A DNA stretch of 64,000 bases from CAYPNP01 sp964412195 (GTDB taxonomy: Bacteria > Acidobacteriota > JAAYUB01), in NCBI GenBank assembly GCA_964412195.1, contig CAYPNP010000008.1, positions 124,001 to 188,000 of the forward strand. The letters are read 5' to 3'. Each line of letters starts with the position of its first letter. The first letter of the stretch is position 1. Positions 42,962 through 51,641 of the stretch are shown in pieces. The notes beneath the pieces are model-generated. The model made no database searches. It had not been told where the DNA came from and worked only from the letters and a program-made list of their open reading frames with translations. Position numbers and translations under genes: made by a program.

Positions 42962-43642
42962 ATGGCCACAATTCTGATCGTCGAAGATGAGCCGGAGATG
43001 GCGCGTGGCCTGCGGGACCTGCTGGAATACGAGCACCACCAGGTCCTGCTGGCGTCCGACGGGGCCGCCGGCCTGCGACTGTTCCGCCAGCATTCGCCGG
43101 ACCTGGCGATCCTCGACCTGATGCTGCCGGACATGGACGGCCTGGATGTCTGCCGGCAGATCCGCGTCAAGAACGGCCGGGCGCCGATCCTGATGCTGAC
43201 CGCCCGGGGGCAGGAGCACGACATCGTCCGGGGATTCGAGGCGGGCGTGGACGACTACGTCACGAAGCCTTTCTCCGTGGCGGAGCTGCTCGCCCGGGTC
43301 CGCGCCCTGTTGCGGCGGGGCCAGATCCTTCCCGCCGGAGGGCAGGAGCTGGTCATCGGGGACAACGTCATCGACACCGACAAGTTCGTCCTCCGGCGCG
43401 ATGGGGAAGAGATCCCGCTGACCTTCTACGAGGTGGAGATCCTCAAGCTTCTCTTCACCAGCCAGAACCAGCCGGTCCATCGCGACACCATCTTCAAGAA
43501 AATCTGGGGCATGGAGAGCGACCCCACCAACCGGACCGTCGACAATTTTATCGCCAAGATCCGGAAGAAGATCGAGGCGGACCAGAAAAAACCACGTCAC
43601 CTCATCACCGTGTATGGAATGGGGTACAAGCTGATACCCTGA
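42962..43642 (+). CDS. OmpR/PhoB-family response regulator (orphan)
   Basis: A 226-residue two-domain transcription factor. The receiver domain has acidic pocket residues in VEDE, phospho-acceptor Asp52 in LAILDLMLPDMDG, and Lys in YVTKPF. The C-terminal winged helix (about 130-226) has LTFYEVEILKLL and NRTVDNFIAKIRKKIE. No histidine kinase gene adjoins it. The nearest kinase is at 57.5-59.5 kb. It is divergent from the Cys-rich/TonB pair and 30 bases upstream of the CHAT gene, so it may regulate either. Confidence 0.95.
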   Translation: MATILIVEDEPEMARGLRDLLEYEHHQVLLASDGAAGLRLFRQHSPDLAILDLMLPDMDGLDVCRQIRVKNGRAPILMLTARGQEHDIVRGFEAGVDDYVTKPFSVAELLARVRALLRRGQILPAGGQELVIGDNVIDTDKFVLRRDGEEIPLTFYEVEILKLLFTSQNQPVHRDTIFKKIWGMESDPTNRTVDNFIAKIRKKIEADQKKPRHLITVYGMGYKLIP

Positions 43643-43672
43643 TCGGGAATTCGGGAGCGCCGGAGGGGAGGG

Positions 43673-46600
43673 ATGTCCAGGCTGACGCTGCCGGCCGGTG
43701 GCCGGCTTGCCATCGTGGCCCTGTGGCTGGGCGGCGTGCTGTCCGCAGCCGGGGCCGCCGCGGGCGATGTTCCACGTGAAACCAGCCGCTTCTTCGAGGA
43801 GCTGCACGCCGTCGCGGACCTCCATGGGGCGGGTCGGCCGGCCGAGGCGGCGGCGCGGCTGCGCCCCTGGCTCCAGCAGCCGGACACGTCCCGGCGCGCG
43901 GCCATCTGCCTCTACGGCCTGTTGCCGCTGGAAGAGCTGGCCCGCTGGCCGGCGGGCTCCTCCCGCGCCGCGGCCGTCCTCTCCTTCTGGCAAGCCTATT
44001 TCACGGCGGATCCCGGCGTGCCGGACCGGCTGGCACGCCTGCTGGCCGAGGCGCCGGAAGTGTTCACTTGGGAATACACTTTTGGATTGGCGGTCCGCTC
44101 CGCCACAGCGCCCGATTTCCCCCGGCTTCTCCGGGACGCGCGGGCCGCCGAGCCGGACAATCCTTACATTCCACTGGCCTTGGCTCAACTCGAGGACCGG
44201 CCCGAACGGTTCCGGGTTCCCGAGCCGGAGGCCGGGACGGTGCGGGGCCGGGACGCCGCCTTCGTCCTGGGGGAGATCCTGTACCGGGCCAACCGCCTGG
44301 ACCTGGCCGGGCAACTCTGCGACCGGAACCTCCGGCAGGCCCGGCGCGACGGCGACCACTGGCGGGTTGTCGAATGCCTGCTCCAGGAAACCACCCGGCA
44401 CCTGGCTGCCGGCGACGAGGATGCCGCCGGGCGGGCTTTAGCGACAGCTGATGAGGAGTCCCGCCGCTTGCCGCTGGCCTACCTGCGGCAGCGGATTGCC
44501 TTCGTGCGCGGCTACCTGTGCGTTCACCAGGGCGATCTCCCGGCCGCAGCGGAGGCCTTCCGTTCCATCCTGCCGGCGGGAACGTCCCAGGCGGCCGACC
44601 GCTTTCAGGCGCCCGTCCTGACCAACCTGGGATATGTCCTGGACGAACTGGGCCGTTACGGGGAAGCCCTGGACTGCTACCGGCGGGTCATCCCCTTCTA
44701 CCAGCGCAGCCGGGACTGGTTCTCCCTCGCCATGGCCCGCCTGGACCGGGGCGCCCTGCGGGAACGGCTCAACCTCCTGGAGTCCGCCCGGGAGGATTAC
44801 CAGGCGGTGCTCGACCTGCCCGGCCTGCCCGCGGACAGCGAACCGCGCCTCATGGCGTTGGGAAACCTGGGCGGCATCTACGCCGCGAAACGGCAGTGGG
44901 ACCGGGCGATCCCGCTGTTGGAACAGGCGGCTGCCCTCGCCCGAACTGCGGAGCGTTGGGATGAAGCCGCCGTGGCCGGAACCAATCTGGCCCTCTGCCA
45001 CCTGAAGCGGGGAGACCTCCCGACCGCGCGGGCAGCCAACGCAGACGCCACGGACGCCGCCCGGCTGGCCTCCCCCATCACCGCCCTGCTGGTGGAAGGA
45101 GTGGAGGCCCGCCTGCTGACGGCTTCGGGGAACCCGGCCGCAGCCCTGCGCCGCCTCGAGTCCATGTCGCCCAGGGCCCGGGCGATGGAAGACCGCACTC
45201 TGGCGTGGGAAATCTTGTATTTAAAGGGTTTGGCCCTGTCTGCCCTAGGCCGGCACCGGGAGGCCGGCGCCTGCTTCGAAGGCGCGCTGGCGGGCCTGGC
45301 TGAATTGGAACGGGAGTGCCGCGATCTGTACGTGACCCTCCATTTCCTCGAGAGCGCCGGAGACGTGGTGGAAGGCGCCCTCGCCAGCCTCTTCACCCGG
45401 CTGGAGAGCGGGGAAACACCCGACCCCCTGCTCAGGCGGGCCTTCGAAATCATGGAGTCCCACCGCGCGCGTGTACTGGACCGGCGGATCGACGCGCTCG
45501 CGCCGGCGGTGCAATCCGCCGGTCGCCCCACCCTGACCGAAGTCCGGCGTTGGATCGGGTCCCGCAACGGCTCGGCGCTGATGGTGTTTGAAGGGGAGCA
45601 CCACGTCTACCAGCTGTCCTTCGACGGACGCCGGGCCACCCTGATCCGGAACCCCGCTCCCCACATGCGGGAGCTGGTGGGGCGGGTGGAGGAGTCGCTC
45701 CTGGCCGACGCGAAAAGGCAGCAGGCGGCGGCCACCGCCGAATTGGCCTCCTGCCTTCGGCTGACGGCCGGCCAAGGCAACGGGGAGCTGTTCATCCTCC
45801 CCTCCGGTTGCCTGTGCCGGATTCCCCTGGAAATTTTGCCTGTGACGGGCGGTCCGCCGGCAGAGCCGTTGGGGGTCCAGCGGGCGGTTGTCTACCTGCC
45901 GTCCTGGCAGTTTCTCCGGCGGACGGAGGCTTCCGGCTCTTCCTCGAACTCCGGCGGATCGTACCTCGGCATCCACGGTTTCGCCGGAGGTCCGGCCGGT
46001 CGCCGGCTCCCCTGGGCCGAGCAGGAGGTCACCTACGGCGCCCAAGCCATCGCTTGGAACCGGACGCTGATCCAACCGGCCGCCTTGCTGGGAGGCAGTC
46101 GACGGCACGGAGGCGCGTCCGGCCCGGAGTGGACGATCGTCCATCTGGCGACCCACGTGGAGGTCAACGAAGAAGACCCCTGGCGCAGCCGGATTCTCCT
46201 GGAGGCAAATCCATCATCGGAGGGTGGCCTGACCGTGCAGGATCTGGCCGCCGGGGTCTGGCGGAGCAACCTGGTCGTCCTGTCCGGGTGCGCCACGGGC
46301 CGGGGCCGCGTCTTCCGCGGGGAAGGCCCCATCAGCCTGGCCCGCTCCTGCCTCGCGTCGGGGAGCCGCGCGGTCCTTACCACATTGTGGCCCGTGGCCG
46401 ACCGGGCGGCGGGAGAGTTCATGCGGCACTTCTACGACGCGCTGCCGCGCTGCGGCGGGCAGGCCGCCCTGGCCCTGCGGGAAGCCCGCCGGCGGATGTG
46501 GGAGGATCCCGCCTTCCGGGACGCCACCCACTGGGCCGGCTATGTCCTGTACGGCCTGCCCGCGCCCATCCTCGCCCCAGAGACTCCTTGGGTCACCGAC

Positions 46601-46687
46601 TCGACCTTTGTCCCGACGTGGCTCGCCATCGTTCTCCTCTGGCTGCTCGGAGCCGGACGGGCAGTGCGGGGGCCGTTCCGGCCCTGA
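43673..46687 (+). CDS. Exported TPR-CHAT (caspase-like) protein with C-terminal membrane anchor
   Basis: A 1004-residue protein. Residues 1-30 form a signal peptide (LAIVALWLGGVLSAAGAAAG). Residues ~110-590 are alpha-helical tetratricopeptide-like repeats (for example NLGYVLDELGRYGEALDCYR and NLGGIYAAKRQWDRAIPLLEQ). Residues ~640-970 are a CHAT domain of the caspase/separase-like clan with the catalytic dyad His828 in VHLATH and Cys873 in LSGCATG. A membrane helix (about 976-995, TWLAIVLLWLLGAG) and a basic tail close the protein. Predicted topology: periplasmic TPR and CHAT anchored in the inner membrane. GGAGGGGAGGG precedes the ATG. A parS-like site lies inside the gene at 43768-43783. Substrate unknown. 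Confidence 0.9.
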   Translation: MSRLTLPAGGRLAIVALWLGGVLSAAGAAAGDVPRETSRFFEELHAVADLHGAGRPAEAAARLRPWLQQPDTSRRAAICLYGLLPLEELARWPAGSSRAAAVLSFWQAYFTADPGVPDRLARLLAEAPEVFTWEYTFGLAVRSATAPDFPRLLRDARAAEPDNPYIPLALAQLEDRPERFRVPEPEAGTVRGRDAAFVLGEILYRANRLDLAGQLCDRNLRQARRDGDHWRVVECLLQETTRHLAAGDEDAAGRALATADEESRRLPLAYLRQRIAFVRGYLCVHQGDLPAAAEAFRSILPAGTSQAADRFQAPVLTNLGYVLDELGRYGEALDCYRRVIPFYQRSRDWFSLAMARLDRGALRERLNLLESAREDYQAVLDLPGLPADSEPRLMALGNLGGIYAAKRQWDRAIPLLEQAAALARTAERWDEAAVAGTNLALCHLKRGDLPTARAANADATDAARLASPITALLVEGVEARLLTASGNPAAALRRLESMSPRARAMEDRTLAWEILYLKGLALSALGRHREAGACFEGALAGLAELERECRDLYVTLHFLESAGDVVEGALASLFTRLESGETPDPLLRRAFEIMESHRARVLDRRIDALAPAVQSAGRPTLTEVRRWIGSRNGSALMVFEGEHHVYQLSFDGRRATLIRNPAPHMRELVGRVEESLLADAKRQQAAATAELASCLRLTAGQGNGELFILPSGCLCRIPLEILPVTGGPPAEPLGVQRAVVYLPSWQFLRRTEASGSSSNSGGSYLGIHGFAGGPAGRRLPWAEQEVTYGAQAIAWNRTLIQPAALLGGSRRHGGASGPEWTIVHLATHVEVNEEDPWRSRILLEANPSSEGGLTVQDLAAGVWRSNLVVLSGCATGRGRVFRGEGPISLARSCLASGSRAVLTTLWPVADRAAGEFMRHFYDALPRCGGQAALALREARRRMWEDPAFRDATHWAGYVLYGLPAPILAPETPWVTDSTFVPTWLAIVLLWLLGAGRAVRGPFRP
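43768..43783. other. Second, near-perfect parS-like site inside the CHAT gene
   Basis: TGTTCCACGTGAAACC matches 15 of 16 positions of the ParB-binding consensus TGTTCCACGTGAAACA. It encodes part of the region just after the signal peptide (DVPRETS). It lies 7.8 kb from the perfect site beside parA, a typical distance for clustered parS sites. Confidence 0.7.
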
Positions 46688-46697
46688 TTTCCCCGTT

Positions 46698-46725
46698 TTC
46701 AAAATGCGCTCCGCGGTGGTACACT
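46698..46725 (+). promoter_or_regulatory. Possible promoter of the DUF1844-ribF unit
   Basis: TTCAAA (46698-46703), a 16-base spacer and TACACT (46720-46725), 34 bases before the ATG at 46760. Confidence 0.4.
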
Positions 46726-46759
46726 ATTCCCCCTATCGCCTTGGAACCCGGAGACCCCC

Positions 46760-47173
46760 ATGGAAAAGAAAGACAAGGAACCAGAGAGTTTTCAGGTCGT
46801 GGACAAGCGCCAGTTCACCCCCGAAGGGGAGCGGCGCGCCGACGCGCCCCCACCGGAGGCGCCGCCCGCCGCGCCTGCGGCCGCGGAATCCGCCACGCCC
46901 CCGGCCCCGGCGGAAGCGTCGTTTCCGGAGCTGGTCATCCTGCTGGCCGAAAACGCCGCTTATTTCCTGGGAGATGTCCCCAACCCCGCCGGCGGCAAGG
47001 CGGAGACCGATCTTCCCTCGGCCAGGCACTTCATCGACCTGCTCCTGCTCCTGGAGGAGAAAACCCGTAACAACCTGTCCACCAACGAGGCGCAGCTCCT
47101 CCGCGGCGTGATCACCCAGCTGCAGCTGGTGTTCGTCGAGAAATCCAAATCGGCGAAAATCCCCGCCCCATGA
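46760..47173 (+). CDS. DUF1844 domain protein
   Basis: A 137-residue cytosolic protein. The N-terminal ~55 residues are charged and then Pro/Ala-rich (PPPEAPPAAPAAA). The C-terminal part is a DUF1844 domain with VPNPAGGKAETDLPSARHFIDLL and LLEEKTRNNLS. Function unknown. The domain is common in Acidobacteriota, Planctomycetota and deltaproteobacterial lineages. Its stop overlaps the ribF start by four bases, implying translational coupling. Confidence 0.88.
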   Translation: MEKKDKEPESFQVVDKRQFTPEGERRADAPPPEAPPAAPAAAESATPPAPAEASFPELVILLAENAAYFLGDVPNPAGGKAETDLPSARHFIDLLLLLEEKTRNNLSTNEAQLLRGVITQLQLVFVEKSKSAKIPAP

Positions 47174-48129
47174 TCATTATCACCGATCCCGGGCGCCTGG
47201 CTGGGGCGTTCCGGCGGCCCGCGCTCACCATCGGCAACTTCGACGGGGTGCACCTGGGGCACCAGAGCCTGCTGCGGCAGTTGCGCCGGGAGGCGGACCG
47301 GCGAGGGGCGGACGCGGTGATCCTGACGTTCGATCCCCACCCCCTCCAGGTCCTGGCCCCCGACAAGTGTCCGCCCATGATCCAGACCTGGCCGCAGAAA
47401 GTGGAGATTCTCCAGGAGCTGGGCATCGACGGGGTGGTGGTGCATCCGTTCACGCTCGAATTCTCCAAGACCCCGGCCGCCGACTTCGTCCGGGACCTCC
47501 TGGTGGGGGCCATCGGCATCTCGGCGGTCGTCCTCGGGGAGCGTTTCACCTTCGGTCACAAGCGCCAGGGCAGCGTCACCCTCTTGCGGGAGCTCGCCCC
47601 CGTCTACGGCTTTGACGTATTGGGCATTGAAGAAACGGCCCGCGGCGATGCGCCTGTCTCCAGCACCGCCATCCGGCAGAACCTGGCGGAGGGTCGGCTC
47701 GAGGAGGCCGCCGCCCTGCTCGGGCGTCCCTACGCCGTGGACGGCGTGGTCGCCCCCGGACTCCGGCTGGGCCGCCATCTGGGCTTCCCCACCGCCAACG
47801 TGGCCACGGAGAACCAGCTCCTGGTACCCAACGGTGTCTTCGCGGCGACCGTATCCATCGGCGGGGCGCTCCAGTCGGCCGCCGTCAGCGTGGGAATCCG
47901 GCCCACCATCGACACCGGCGTACCCGAGTCCGGGCGATCCCCGGAGCTGGAAGCGTTCCTACTCGACTTTGAAGGAGACCTGTACGGACTGAAGGTGCGG
48001 GTCCATTTTCACAGCATGCTCCGTCCCGAGTGGCGCTTTGCGACGGTGGAAGAACTCCGGGCCCAGATAGCCCGGGATGTGGCGGAATGCCGGCGAATTC
48101 TGGCCGGGCGGGACCGTGCAGGGCGGTGA
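47170..48129 (+). CDS. ribF: Bifunctional riboflavin kinase / FAD synthetase
   Basis: A 319-residue enzyme that makes FMN from riboflavin and FAD from FMN. The N-terminal adenylyltransferase domain has IGNFDGVHLGH (about residues 22-32), TFDPHPLQVL and the ISSTA-like motif VSSTAIRQ. The C-terminal flavokinase domain has GRHLGFPTANV and the later LDFEGDLYGLKVRVHF. Standard length. The start overlaps the DUF1844 stop (ATGA). Confidence 0.97.
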   Translation: MIIITDPGRLAGAFRRPALTIGNFDGVHLGHQSLLRQLRREADRRGADAVILTFDPHPLQVLAPDKCPPMIQTWPQKVEILQELGIDGVVVHPFTLEFSKTPAADFVRDLLVGAIGISAVVLGERFTFGHKRQGSVTLLRELAPVYGFDVLGIEETARGDAPVSSTAIRQNLAEGRLEEAAALLGRPYAVDGVVAPGLRLGRHLGFPTANVATENQLLVPNGVFAATVSIGGALQSAAVSVGIRPTIDTGVPESGRSPELEAFLLDFEGDLYGLKVRVHFHSMLRPEWRFATVEELRAQIARDVAECRRILAGRDRAGR

Positions 48130-48208
48130 ACCTTGGCGGCCCGGTCCGGCCGCTTGAAACTCCGGCCGACCGGATGAATCCCATGGAGTATCTGCGTGGA
48201 GGCACACG

Positions 48209-48985
48209 ATGAGCCGGAGACAAGCCGTTCCGATCCTGTTGACCGCACTCCTGTGGCTGTCCGCCGCCACCCCCGTCTGCGGCGCGGATGAAGACCGCGC
48301 CCATCAGCTGATCCAAAGCACGATCAAAGAGTTCGGCAGCGACGCCTTCCTGAACTGGAAGGACATGTATGGGGAGGGGCGGATCTTCATGCTGAAGGAG
48401 GGCCGGCAGTCCTGGACCAAGTTCTGGGATTACTACCGCTGGGCGGGGAAAGCCCGGACCGACTTCGACAAGCGGGGCGAGGGCCTGGCGGACATCTTCA
48501 ATCTGGAGCTGGGCAAGGGCTGGACCTACGAGTACGGCAAGGTCAAGCCGAAGACCGAGGACGACATGCGCCGTTTCCGGCTGGCCGAAAAGCGCAGCCT
48601 CGCCAACCTCTTCCGCGAGCGCTGGAAGGAACCGGGCATGAAGGTCTTGTACGTTGGACCGAATGAGATCGAAACCACCCAGCCGATGGAGGCTTTGGAG
48701 TTCCTGGATACCGAAAACTATTCCGTCACCGTGTTTTACGAGGAGGGCAAGACCGTGCCGTTGAAGCTGGAGTACAAGGACCGGAACCAGGACGGCATCG
48801 TCCTGGACAAGGCCGAGATGTACTTCCGCTGGTTCCGCTTCCAGGGCGTGCTGACGCCGCTGCGCATCGAGATGTACACCAACGGCCGGCAGACCGGTCT
48901 GGTGGAGTACAGCCTGATCCAGTACAACACCGGCCTGTCGGACTCTCTCTTCACCGAGCCGGCGCCGGTGGTCAAGAAGAAATAG
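48209..48985 (+). CDS. LolA-like outer-membrane lipoprotein-sorting family protein
   Basis: A 258-residue periplasmic protein with a signal peptide (about 1-25, cut near VCGAD). The mature part is beta-rich with an unclosed-barrel look like the LolA/LolB-fold lipoprotein-sorting family (for example YYRWAGKARTDFDKRG, LEFLDTENYSVTVFYEEG, RFQGVLTPLRIEMYTNG). It is not close to classical LolA, so lipid or lipoprotein carriage is only a fold-based suggestion. It lies 79 bases after ribF and 14 bases before mnmG on the same strand. Confidence 0.7.
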   Translation: MSRRQAVPILLTALLWLSAATPVCGADEDRAHQLIQSTIKEFGSDAFLNWKDMYGEGRIFMLKEGRQSWTKFWDYYRWAGKARTDFDKRGEGLADIFNLELGKGWTYEYGKVKPKTEDDMRRFRLAEKRSLANLFRERWKEPGMKVLYVGPNEIETTQPMEALEFLDTENYSVTVFYEEGKTVPLKLEYKDRNQDGIVLDKAEMYFRWFRFQGVLTPLRIEMYTNGRQTGLVEYSLIQYNTGLSDSLFTEPAPVVKKK

Positions 48986-48999
48986 CCGCCGGAGCTTCC

Positions 49000-50919
49000 A
49001 TGCCGTTTGCCGCCGGTAGCTTCGATGTGATCGTGATCGGCGCCGGCCATGCCGGGTGCGAGGCCGCCCATGCCAGTGCCCGTCTGGGGGCCCGCACCGC
49101 CCTCGTCACCCAGAATCTCGAACTCATTGCCCAAATGTCCTGCAATCCCGCGGTCGGCGGCATCGCCAAGGGCCACCTGGTGCGGGAGATCGACGCCCTG
49201 GGGGGCCTGCAGGGCCTCGTGGCCGACCGGACCGGCATCCAGTTCCGGCTCCTCAACCGTCGCCGCGGACCGGCGGTTCAGAGCCCCCGGACCCAGTCCG
49301 ACCGGCTCCTGTACCGGCAGGAGATGAAGCGACGCCTCGAAACGGCGCCCGGCCTGCACCTCCTGCAGGGCGAGGTCGTCCGAATCCTGATGAAGGAGGG
49401 TCGCGCCACAGGGATCGTTCTCCACGACCAGCGCGAGTACCAGGCGCGCGCGGTGGTCCTGACCACGGGAACCTTCCTGAACGGCCTGATGCACATCGGC
49501 GAAACGCGGATCCCCGCCGGCCGGGCGGGGGAACCGCCCGCACTCGCGCTGGCGGCCCAGCTGCGGGAGATCGGCCACGCGACCGGCCGCCTCAAGACCG
49601 GCACGCCGCCGCGGCTGGACGGCCGCACCATCGATACCACCCGGCTGCTCCCCCAGACCGCCGACGAAGACCCCGTCTTTTTCTCTTTCCTGACCGAGCG
49701 GGCGGAACTGCCCCAGATCCTCTGCCACATCGTCTACACCAATCCGGAGGTGCACCGCCTGATCCGGGAAAACCTCCACCGCTCCCCCCTGTATTCCGGA
49801 CAGATCACCGGCACCGGCCCGCGCTACTGTCCCTCCATCGAGGACAAGGTGGTCAAGTTCCCCGACCGGGAGCGCCACCAGCTCTTCGTCGAGCCCGAGG
49901 GGCTGGACACCCACGAGGTGTACCTGAACGGCTTTTCCTCCAGCATGCCCCTGGATGTCCAGTTGGCCATGCTGCGGGCCCTGCCCGGCTTCGAGCGCGC
50001 CGAGGTGATCCGGCCGGGGTATGCCATCGAATACGATTTCATCCAGCCCACCGAGCTGTTCCCGACCCTGGAGAGCCAGCGGATCGAGGGCCTCTTCCAC
50101 GCCGGGCAGATCAACGGCACCAGCGGCTACGAGGAGGCCGCCGCCCAGGGCCTGGCGGCCGGCATCAACGCCGCCCGGCGGGCCGCAGGCAAGGAGGGCG
50201 TGGTCTTCGACCGGACCATGGGCTACATCGGGATCCTCATCCAGGACCTGGTCCGGCGGGGGGTCGACGAGCCCTACCGCATGTTCACGTCCCGGGCGGA
50301 GCTCCGGCTCCTGTTCCGGATCGACAACGCCGACGAGCGCCTGACGCCCTTCGGCCGGGAGATCGGCCTGGTGGACGAGGCACGCTGGGTTCGCTTCCGG
50401 GACAAGTACGCCACCCTGGAGGGCCTCCAGGCCTACATCCGGGAAAAGACGGTGAACCGCTCCACCCCCGGCTGGGACGACCTGCCCGGGACGGTCCGGG
50501 CCGCGGCGGGAGACGGCAAGGCGCTGGCCCACCTCGTGAAGATGCCCGAGGTGCGGCTGCGCGACCTCCGGCCGGTGCTGGAGCGCGACGGGCTGTCTCC
50601 CCACGCCCTGCTGCTGGACCAGGCGGAGCACGACCGCAAGTATGCCGGCTACATCCGGCTGCAGAACCAGGATCTCGAGCGCCTGGCCCGCCGGAAGGCC
50701 CTGTCGATCCCCCCCAGTTTCGATTTCGATTCGGTGCCGTCCCTGTCGCGGGAGATGCGGGACCGCCTGCGCCGGTACCGGCCGGCCTCTCTCCTGGAGG
50801 CGGAATCAATCCCAGGCTTCACTCCCGCCGCCCTGACCGCCCTGTACCTGAGCCTGGAGGTGCTCCATCACGCTCCGGCCGCGGACTCCGGCGCTCCGGC
50901 AGGGGAGGAGCCGGAATGA
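49000..50919 (+). CDS. mnmG: tRNA uridine-5-carboxymethylaminomethyl modification enzyme
   Basis: A 639-residue FAD-dependent enzyme which, with MnmE, modifies U34 of certain tRNAs. The FAD-binding IGAGHAGCEAA lies at about residues 13-23. The family motifs SCNPAVGGIAKGHLV, TGTFLNG, RLKTGTPPR and GQINGTSGYEEAAAQGL follow. The C-terminal MnmE- and tRNA-binding domain ends the protein. It heads mnmG-rsmG-parA-parB, a gene order often found near the chromosome origin. Confidence 0.97.
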   Translation: MPFAAGSFDVIVIGAGHAGCEAAHASARLGARTALVTQNLELIAQMSCNPAVGGIAKGHLVREIDALGGLQGLVADRTGIQFRLLNRRRGPAVQSPRTQSDRLLYRQEMKRRLETAPGLHLLQGEVVRILMKEGRATGIVLHDQREYQARAVVLTTGTFLNGLMHIGETRIPAGRAGEPPALALAAQLREIGHATGRLKTGTPPRLDGRTIDTTRLLPQTADEDPVFFSFLTERAELPQILCHIVYTNPEVHRLIRENLHRSPLYSGQITGTGPRYCPSIEDKVVKFPDRERHQLFVEPEGLDTHEVYLNGFSSSMPLDVQLAMLRALPGFERAEVIRPGYAIEYDFIQPTELFPTLESQRIEGLFHAGQINGTSGYEEAAAQGLAAGINAARRAAGKEGVVFDRTMGYIGILIQDLVRRGVDEPYRMFTSRAELRLLFRIDNADERLTPFGREIGLVDEARWVRFRDKYATLEGLQAYIREKTVNRSTPGWDDLPGTVRAAAGDGKALAHLVKMPEVRLRDLRPVLERDGLSPHALLLDQAEHDRKYAGYIRLQNQDLERLARRKALSIPPSFDFDSVPSLSREMRDRLRRYRPASLLEAESIPGFTPAALTALYLSLEVLHHAPAADSGAPAGEEPE

Positions 50920-50956
50920 AATCCGGCGTCTGCATGACTTTCTCGAGAGGTTGACC

Positions 50957-51553
50957 GTGGCAACCGATCCCCTGGACCACATCCTGGACCGCTATATAGA
51001 GCTGCTCTACCACTGGAACCGCCGCGTGCGGCTGGTGGGGGAACGCGATGCCGCCGAATTCCGGCGCAATCACCTGACGGAGGTCCGGGCCGTGCTGCCG
51101 GACCTGGCAGAGCCGGGCTGGAACCTCTCGGTCGACATCGGTTCGGGCAATGGCCTCGTCGCCATACCCCTGGCCGCTGCCTTCCCCGCCCGCCGGGTGG
51201 TGGCCCTCGAGCCGCGCCAGCGCAAGTGCGCCTTCCTCCGGCAGGCCGCGCGGGAGCTCGGCCTCGCCAACCTGGAGATCCGCCAGGAGACCCTGCAGGC
51301 CTTCGCCCCGCCACCGGGCGCCGCCGTGCTCTGGACAGCCCGGGCGCTGGAGATCCCCGCCGCTGATCTGCTCCGCGAGCTGGGGAAACACCCGGGCGGA
51401 TGGCTCCTGCTGTTCACCGCCGCGGGGGCCCCCTCCGCGGAGGTCCTCCGGCTCGGCGGTGAGGGCCTCCCGGTGGTGTCCCGGCGCGCTTTCGGGGGCA
51501 AAACAACTCGAGAGGCTGTGCTGGCAAGGATTTCCGCTGGATGTTTCACGTGA
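50957..51553 (+). CDS. rsmG: 16S rRNA G527 N7-methyltransferase
   Basis: A 198-residue SAM-dependent methyltransferase (GidB) acting on the 530 loop of 16S rRNA. SAM-binding motif VDIGSGNGLVAIPLA is near residue 60, and VALEPRQRKCAFLRQ follows. The start is taken at GTG 50957 because GAGAGG lies six bases upstream. A TTG at 50951 directly abuts that site. The gene ends inside a parS palindrome, its TGA stop being part of TTTCACGTGAAAC. Confidence 0.93.
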   Translation: MATDPLDHILDRYIELLYHWNRRVRLVGERDAAEFRRNHLTEVRAVLPDLAEPGWNLSVDIGSGNGLVAIPLAAAFPARRVVALEPRQRKCAFLRQAARELGLANLEIRQETLQAFAPPPGAAVLWTARALEIPAADLLRELGKHPGGWLLLFTAAGAPSAEVLRLGGEGLPVVSRRAFGGKTTREAVLARISAGCFT

Positions 51554-51557
51554 AACA
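51542..51557. other. parS: parS centromere site
   Basis: TGTTTCACGTGAAACA is a perfect 16-base match to the bacterial parS palindrome bound by ParB. It overlaps the rsmG stop codon and lies 85 bases before parA. ParB loads here as a CTP-dependent clamp, and the ParA ATPase then segregates the origin region. Confidence 0.95.
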
Positions 51558-51641
51558 CTGACCCCGCTCCCCGCCTTCCGGAGTTTTTCCTTTCCCTCCC
51601 CGGGCGAGTGTGCTATTTTTGAAATCCTTTTGGGGCCGACC

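Noticed and set aside
42396..42977. A plus-strand 193-codon frame over the Cys-rich gene
   Set aside because: No signal peptide or motif, and it runs into the response regulator promoter. The minus-strand frame has a leader and clustered cysteines.
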